DNA of 20,208 nucleotides from Firmicutes bacterium CAG:646 (GTDB lineage Bacteria > Bacillota > Clostridia > Lachnospirales > Lachnospiraceae): NCBI GenBank assembly GCA_000432335.1, contig HF995358.1, positions 7,456-27,663 on the forward strand, in the 5' to 3' direction. The translations under genes and the position numbers were made by a program. Position 1 is the first letter of the stretch; each line of letters starts with the position of its first letter. The notes beneath the pieces were generated by a model. It was not told the DNA's origin. It saw only the letters and a list, made by a program, of their open reading frames with translations, and did no database searches. Of the stretch, positions 16,410-20,208 are shown piece by piece.

Positions 16410-16691
16410 ATGAATATTACAGACGTAAGGGTAAGAAAAGTAGCAAAAGAGGGTAAAATGAAAGCTGTTGTATCTATTACGATTGACGAGGAATTCGTGG
16501 TACATGATATTAAAGTGATCGAGGGCGAAAAAGGTTTGTTTATTGCTATGCCCAGCAGAAAAGCAACAGATGGAGAATACAGAGATATCGCTCATCCGAT
16601 TAATTCTGATACACGGGAGCGTATCCAGAGTATTATCCTGGAAAAATACGAGGAAGTAATGGCAGAAGATGCCGTTGCAGAAGAAGCGTAG
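16410..16691 (+). CDS. spoVG: Septation regulator / nucleic-acid-binding protein SpoVG
   Basis: Small global regulator, 93 residues. Bacterial homologues bind DNA and RNA and affect sporulation, cell division and virulence genes. The sequence covers the whole family: MNITDVRVRKVAKEGKMKA, FVVHDIKVIEG, GLFIAMPSRK and RDIAHPINSDTRERIQ, with a short acidic tail. GAAAGGGG (16394-16401) precedes the ATG. No convincing promoter is visible in the 49-base gap after glgD, so it may be read through from glgCD or start inside glgD. It ends at a strong terminator. SpoVG also occurs in non-spore formers, so it does not prove sporulation. Confidence 0.96.
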   Translation: MNITDVRVRKVAKEGKMKAVVSITIDEEFVVHDIKVIEGEKGLFIAMPSRKATDGEYRDIAHPINSDTRERIQSIILEKYEEVMAEDAVAEEA

Positions 16692-16719
16692 CCAAATGTC
16701 ATATATGGGGTAACGTGGA

Positions 16720-16749
16720 AAAGCGGTGGCTGGGGGGTCACCGCTTTTA
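16720..16749 (+). terminator. Intrinsic terminator after spoVG
   Basis: Perfect 10-bp stem AAAAGCGGTG (16720-16729) / CACCGCTTTT (16740-16749) with a G-rich loop. It closes the glgC-glgD-spoVG group. Confidence 0.85.
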
Positions 16750-16829
16750 AATAACAAATCAGGGCGTATCTGCCAAAATTCTCAGCATATTTCAAGATAA
16801 AACAAAATATATTTCTGGTTTTACAAACG

Positions 16830-16858
16830 TTGCAAAGAAGTGAATTGCAAAGTATAAT
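16830..16858 (+). promoter_or_regulatory. Orphan sigma-A promoter before the Rpn-like relic
   Basis: TTGCAA (16830-16835), a 17-base spacer and TATAAT (16853-16858), followed by AGGAGGT (16876-16882) and an ATG at 16885. The signals are intact although the gene behind them is not. Confidence 0.65.
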
Positions 16859-16884
16859 AAAAGGAAGAGATAGACAGGAGGTAT

Positions 16885-17251
16885 ATGAAACAAAAAGATA
16901 TATTTACTGGATATACAAAGATTTCCTCATATAGAATGTTTTCAGAATTTAAGAGAGGATGCTTACGATGTGATACAGGCATATGGGAATATACCGATTT
17001 TAAAGAAGGTAAAAGAGAACTATAAAACAGAGTTGGGAGGGTATAATATGTGTCAGGCGTGGGATGAAATGATGGCGGAAGAGCGATTGATGGGTGAAAA
17101 AATAGGAGAAAAACGTGGCAAAAAAGAAGGAGAAGAAAGAATGGCTCGGTTGATAGAAGTTCTGACAGAGAAAAATCAGATGGATCAGGTCAAAAAGGTC
17201 ATAAAAAATAGAACATACAGAAAGAAAATGTACAAGGAGCTGGGAATTTAG
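16885..17251 (+). pseudogene. C-terminal relic of a probable Rpn-family (PD-(D/E)XK) nuclease/transposase
   Basis: A good ribosome site and ATG (16885) open a 46-codon frame that ends at 17023 and resembles nothing. A different frame, open from 16889 to 17251, carries what looks like the end of an Rpn-type protein: RFPHIECFQNLREDAYDVIQ, then GGYNMCQAWDEMM, a charged helix with Glu/Lys/Gly repeats (EKIGEKRGKKEGEE), and a final RLIEVL...KELGI. The only possible start in that frame is GTG 16970, which lacks a ribosome site. The PD-(D/E)XK catalytic core, which should come first and make up most of a ~300-residue protein, is absent. The simplest reading is an internal deletion with a frameshift. 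The family assignment rests on my recollection of its C-terminal pattern and is moderate. Confidence 0.55.
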
Positions 17252-17266
17252 TGTGATAGGAGAAAG

Positions 17267-17295
17267 TTGGCATAAGAGCGGATCTGTGCTATGAT
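17267..17295 (+). promoter_or_regulatory. Sigma-A promoter of the RsmF-like gene
   Basis: TTGGCA (17267-17272), a 17-base spacer and TATGAT (17290-17295). The start site should be near 17302, with GGGAGGA (17314-17320) as ribosome site. Confidence 0.75.
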
Positions 17296-17324
17296 AGGAC
17301 AGAAAAAAATACCGGGAGGAAATT

Positions 17325-18713
17325 ATGGGTCAGGAATTACCGAAAGTGTTTGAGGAAAGAATGAAAGATATGCTGGGAGATGAATTTGCAGCATATTTGG
17401 CAAGTTATGAGAATGTGCGTCAATATGGTCTGAGAATTAATCCTCTGAAAATATCGGGGAAAGAATTGGAAGAAACGGGATATTTTCATCTACAACAGAT
17501 TCCCTGGGTGCGGGATGGATTTTTTTATCAGGAGGAGGATCAGCCGGCGCGCCATCCTTTTTATGCGGCAGGTTTATATTATCTTCAGGAACCCAGCGCC
17601 ATGACACCGGCTTCCCGTTTGAAGATAGAACCGGGAGAGCGAGTTCTGGATCTGTGCGCAGCTCCAGGAGGGAAGGCAACTGCTCTGGGAGCGGCGCTTC
17701 AGGGAAAAGGAGTATTGGTGGCGAACGATATCAGTAATGCCCGGGCAAAGGCGCTGTTAAAAAATCTGGAGATTTTTGGAATTGCTAACGCTTTTGTGAC
17801 GAATGAGATTCCCGGAAAACTGGCAGAAAATTTTGAAGGATTTTTTGATAAAGTATTAGTGGACGCCCCATGTTCAGGAGAAGGAATGTTTCGAAAGGAT
17901 CCAGCGGTAATGAAAACATGGAACCCGGAAGGACCGGAATATTTTGCAAAACTGCAAAGAGATATTTTGAAAAATGCAGTGCGCATGCTTCGACCAGGTG
18001 GACTGTTGCTATATTCTACCTGTACATTTGCTCCTGTAGAAAATGAGGGAAGTGTTTCCTGGCTGCTGGAAAATTATCCCGAAATGGAGTTGTTGGAGAT
18101 AGAGCCATATGAGGGATTTTCCCGGGGAAATCCTGTCTGGGGAAATGGGGATATCCGGTTGGAAAAATGTGTACGAATCTGGCCCCATAAGATGAAAGGT
18201 GAGGGACATTTTCTGGCTCTTTTGCACAAATCAGAAGATGCAGAAAGGGTAGAAGTGAAGCTGGGAAGTAGTGCAAAATTGGACAAAAAGAGTCGGCGGA
18301 TATTGGAAGAGTTTTTTGAGGAATGTAATTGGAAACCAGATTGGGAAAGAACCGAGATTCGAGGCGGAAAAGTCTATCTGGTGCCGGAACTGCCGGAAAA
18401 ACTGGGAGGCATTCATTTTCTCAGAAATGGTTTATATATGGGAGAAATGAAGAAAGAACGATTTGAGCCTTCTCAGCAGTTGGCTATGGCGCTGTTAGGC
18501 AGGGATTATCCTGGGAGATTATCTTTGCGGGCAGAGGATGAGCGTATAGGGCGTTACCTGAAAGGGGAGACGATTCTGGTGGAAGAAGGAGAGGCTACGC
18601 AGGAGAATGGATGGCTGCTGGTGTGCGTAGAGGGATATCCTTTGGGCTGGGGGAAATTGGTTCGAGGAGTGCTGAAAAATAAATATGCCGCCGGGTGGAG
18701 AAGACAGGGGTGA
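17325..18713 (+). CDS. RsmF/NOP2/Sun-family rRNA (cytosine-C5) methyltransferase
   Basis: SAM-dependent RNA m5C methyltransferase, 462 residues. The Rossmann domain has motif I VLDLCAAPGGKAT (107-119), NDISNARAKAL (134-144), motif IV DAPCSGEGMF with Cys183, and motif VI YSTCTFAPVENE with Cys233; both cysteines used in NOP2/RsmB-type catalysis are present. The N-terminal YGLRINPLK and PFYAAGLYYLQEPSAMTP match the RsmF group. The C-terminal third (from ~300) fits the RsmF-specific extension and a PUA-like end (GYPLGWGKLVRGVLKNKYAAG). The target is probably 16S rRNA by analogy with E. coli RsmF, but the exact cytosine cannot be read. ATG 17325 is set by the ribosome site. It is transcribed alone from its own promoter, and no clear terminator is visible after it. 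Confidence 0.92.
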   Translation: MGQELPKVFEERMKDMLGDEFAAYLASYENVRQYGLRINPLKISGKELEETGYFHLQQIPWVRDGFFYQEEDQPARHPFYAAGLYYLQEPSAMTPASRLKIEPGERVLDLCAAPGGKATALGAALQGKGVLVANDISNARAKALLKNLEIFGIANAFVTNEIPGKLAENFEGFFDKVLVDAPCSGEGMFRKDPAVMKTWNPEGPEYFAKLQRDILKNAVRMLRPGGLLLYSTCTFAPVENEGSVSWLLENYPEMELLEIEPYEGFSRGNPVWGNGDIRLEKCVRIWPHKMKGEGHFLALLHKSEDAERVEVKLGSSAKLDKKSRRILEEFFEECNWKPDWERTEIRGGKVYLVPELPEKLGGIHFLRNGLYMGEMKKERFEPSQQLAMALLGRDYPGRLSLRAEDERIGRYLKGETILVEEGEATQENGWLLVCVEGYPLGWGKLVRGVLKNKYAAGWRRQG

Positions 18714-18744
18714 AGTATAAATTTTCAATAATTTCCTCGGAAAT

Positions 18745-18761
18745 ATTACGCAAGTATTACG
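18745..18761 (-). promoter_or_regulatory. WalR-like direct repeat upstream of the 3D-domain gene
   Basis: On the minus strand, CGTAAT-N5-CGTAAT (ATTACG at 18745-18750 and 18756-18761 on the plus strand). The spacing and sequence match the WalR consensus TGTWAH-N5-TGTWAH except for C in place of T at the first base of each half. It ends 17 bases before the -35, a usual activator position. A single plus-strand half-site TGTTAA is at 18765-18770. Regulator identity is inference. Confidence 0.45.
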
Positions 18762-18778
18762 AGTTGTTAAAAAAATTC

Positions 18779-18807
18779 TTCACATATGGAGGTTTCTATG
18801 GTATAAT
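18779..18807 (+). promoter_or_regulatory. Sigma-A promoter of the 3D-domain gene
   Basis: TTCACA (18779-18784, 5 of 6 to consensus), a 17-base spacer and TATAAT (18802-18807). The start site should be near 18814, about 27 nt before the ATG, with AGAGGGA at 18827-18833. Confidence 0.8.
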
Positions 18808-18840
18808 AAAAAATACCTGAGAAATGAGAGGGATTTTATA

Positions 18841-20130
18841 ATGAGAAAAAGAGCTATTATGAGCATTCTGCTTTCCGTCTTTTTGTTTACCGGAAGTGTG
18901 GTTTCTCATGGGGCTACCACCCAGGAGAAAATCTCAGATGCAAAGGAGAAACAGCAGGAGAATCAGACAAGCCTGCAGCAGACTCAGGAGAAAATTGAAG
19001 AGCTGGAAAGTAAAAAGGGAGAGTCAGAAAGCTATCTGCAGGATTTGAATCATCAGCTTCAAGATCTGAAAGAAAGTCTGGAACAGCTTCAGAAAGATTA
19101 TGATGAAAAACAGGAAGAGCTGACGGAACTTCAGGGAGATTTGGAAGAAGCCAGAAAAGACGAAGAAGAGCAGTATGAGGATATGAAGCTTCGTATCCGT
19201 TATATGTACGAGAACTCTGCGAATGATTATGCAACGATGCTGTTTGAGTCAGACAGTATTGTGGATTTTTTGAATCAGGCAGAAAATATTTCCAAGATCA
19301 CAGAATACGATCGGGAGCAGTTGGAAAACTATAAAAAAACAAAAGAAGAGATAGAGACAAAAGAACGGGAAGTAGCGCAGGAAAAAGAAGCAATCGCTAA
19401 GGTTCAGCAGGAGAGTGCAGACAAGCAGGCGGCTGTGGAAGAACTGGTGGAAGCTACATATAATCAGATTCGTGAATATCAGGCGGATATTCAGGATCAG
19501 GAATCTGAGGAAAATAATCTTCTGGCTCAGATTTCTCAGCAGGAGGATGCAATCAATGATCTGCTGAGACAGGCGAAGGAAGAAGAAGCAGCAGCTCGGC
19601 TGGCGGCTCAAAAAGCTGCAGAAGAGGCAGCGGCAAGAGAGGCGGCGGAGAAGGCGGCAGCAGAGAAAGCAGCGGCGGAAAAAGAAGCTGCCAAGAAGGA
19701 AGAAGCGGAGAAACAGGAGGCTCAGAAGCCACAAAAACCGCAGAAACCATCGCAGGAGAGCAACAGCGGACAATCTTCTGAACAGAATAATAATAATTCA
19801 TCTTCATCTGAAGATGAAGAACAGGAACCATCAATAGATTCATCTCAGGGAAAATATTTAGGAAGATTTAAACTGACAGCTTATTGTACTTGTTCCATTT
19901 GCTGTGGAAAATGGGCAGGAGGCGGTACGGCCAGCGGAGCAGCGCCGACGCCGGGAAGAACGGTTGCCATGGGCGGTGTTCCCTTTGGAACAAAATTGTC
20001 CATCAATGGAACAATCTATACGGTGGAAGATAGAGGTACTACTTACGGACATGTGGACATCCTGATGGGAAGCCATGCAGAGGCTTTGCAGTTTGGATTG
20101 AAATATGCAGATGTGTATCAGGTGAATTAA
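18841..20130 (+). CDS. Secreted coiled-coil (PcsB-like) protein with C-terminal 3D domain
   Basis: Predicted exported cell-wall protein, 429 residues. A signal peptide occupies 1-24 (Lys/Arg start, AIMSILLSVFLFTGSVVS, likely cut after Gly24 or Ala25). Residues ~27-245 form a long coiled coil with the PcsB/CwlO-type segment RIRYMYENSANDYATMLF (118-135) and SIVDFLNQAENISKI, the part that in PcsB and CwlO meets the FtsEX complex. Residues 246-335 are a low-complexity Ala/Glu/Lys then Pro/Gln/Ser/Asn linker. Residues 340-429 are a 3D domain (double-psi barrel, lytic-transglycosylase-like): FKLTAYCTCSICCGKW, TASG, VPFGTKL, VEDRGT (Asp397) and HVDILMGSHAEAL (Asp406). The first of the three conserved aspartates (usually in VAVDP) is Gly/Met here. 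It is probably a peptidoglycan hydrolase or remodelling factor; exact activity is unproven. Single-gene transcript with its own promoter and terminator. Confidence 0.88.
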   Translation: MRKRAIMSILLSVFLFTGSVVSHGATTQEKISDAKEKQQENQTSLQQTQEKIEELESKKGESESYLQDLNHQLQDLKESLEQLQKDYDEKQEELTELQGDLEEARKDEEEQYEDMKLRIRYMYENSANDYATMLFESDSIVDFLNQAENISKITEYDREQLENYKKTKEEIETKEREVAQEKEAIAKVQQESADKQAAVEELVEATYNQIREYQADIQDQESEENNLLAQISQQEDAINDLLRQAKEEEAAARLAAQKAAEEAAAREAAEKAAAEKAAAEKEAAKKEEAEKQEAQKPQKPQKPSQESNSGQSSEQNNNNSSSSEDEEQEPSIDSSQGKYLGRFKLTAYCTCSICCGKWAGGGTASGAAPTPGRTVAMGGVPFGTKLSINGTIYTVEDRGTTYGHVDILMGSHAEALQFGLKYADVYQVN

Positions 20131-20145
20131 TAAAGGTGTACATAG

Positions 20146-20182
20146 AAAATGGCAGGTGGAAGATTTTTTCACCTGCCATTTT
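20146..20182 (+). terminator. Intrinsic terminator after the 3D-domain gene
   Basis: Perfect 13-bp stem AAAATGGCAGGTG (20146-20158) / CACCTGCCATTTT (20170-20182), loop of 11 bases. The A run before and T run after let it work on both strands. Confidence 0.9.
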
Positions 20183-20208
20183 GTAACAGTTCAGCCATAC
20201 AGATGTCC

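Noticed and set aside
16379..16412. Sigma-H-like promoter (AAAGGAAGG and GGCAATATT) before spoVG, as in B. subtilis
   Set aside because: The putative -10 would abut the start codon and transcription would begin after the ribosome site, so it cannot drive spoVG.
18726..18750. Short hairpin TTTCC/GGAAA after the RsmF-like gene as terminator
   Set aside because: A two-base loop, weak AT stem and no T tract make it unconvincing.
19585..19760. Tandem repeat in the Ala/Glu/Lys-rich part of the 3D-domain gene
   Set aside because: Low-complexity linker coding for helical or flexible sequence; no regular unit length and no array structure.

Overview
The window looks like a chromosomal segment of a low-to-mid-GC anaerobic Firmicute, most probably Lachnospiraceae (Blautia/Dorea/Ruminococcus-like). 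This is inferred from the GlgC plus GlgD pair, the DnaD and DnaI-type helicase-loader genes, SpoVG, a PcsB-type coiled coil joined to a 3D domain, AGGAGG-type ribosome sites and TATAAT-type sigma-A promoters. Nothing in it marks a phage, plasmid or genomic island. Most genes are housekeeping; the unusual signals are mainly between genes.

Layout, left to right. (1) 1-3409, plus strand: the 3' part of a large protein of unknown function with a degenerate C39-like tail, followed 4 bases later by an M29 metallo-aminopeptidase. (2) 3420-8380, plus strand: a clear sigma-A promoter drives asnS, then tightly packed or overlapping genes for a YhaO-like nuclease, a YhaN-like SMC/Rad50-type ATPase with a transmembrane hairpin in its coiled coil, and endonuclease IV. 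Apart from asnS this is a DNA repair block. (3) 8402-8611: a 210-bp nested imperfect palindrome between two convergent operons. (4) 11986-8616, minus strand: dnaD, a DnaI/DnaC-type helicase loader and a divergent PRPP synthetase, in one operon with its own promoter. (5) 11987-12226: about 240 bp rich in DnaA-box-like nonamers, including two perfect head-to-tail boxes that merge with the murC terminator. (6) 12227-13606, minus strand: murC. (7) 13607-13968: a purine-rich divergent intergenic region with one promoter for murC and one for glgC. (8) 13969-16360, plus strand: glgC and glgD for ADP-glucose and glycogen synthesis. (9) 16410-16749: spoVG and its terminator. (10) 16830-17251: a promoter, ribosome site and start codon attached to the frameshifted C-terminal relic of what looks like an Rpn-family nuclease/transposase. 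(11) 17267-18713: an RsmF/NOP2-type rRNA cytosine methyltransferase. (12) 18745-20182: a secreted coiled-coil plus 3D-domain cell-wall protein, preceded by a WalR-like direct repeat and a strong promoter and followed by a 13-bp-stem terminator.

How it works together. The most coherent biological idea is the centre of the window: a helicase-loading operon, which also encodes the enzyme making the nucleotide precursor PRPP, lies downstream of a DnaA-box cluster. That would suit control of primosome supply by the initiator itself, although the boxes could instead be a DnaA-titration site or part of an origin. The other candidates for undescribed biology are the 210-bp palindrome and the membrane-hairpin YhaN next to endonuclease IV. 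No CRISPR array, complete insertion sequence, tRNA or rRNA was seen.
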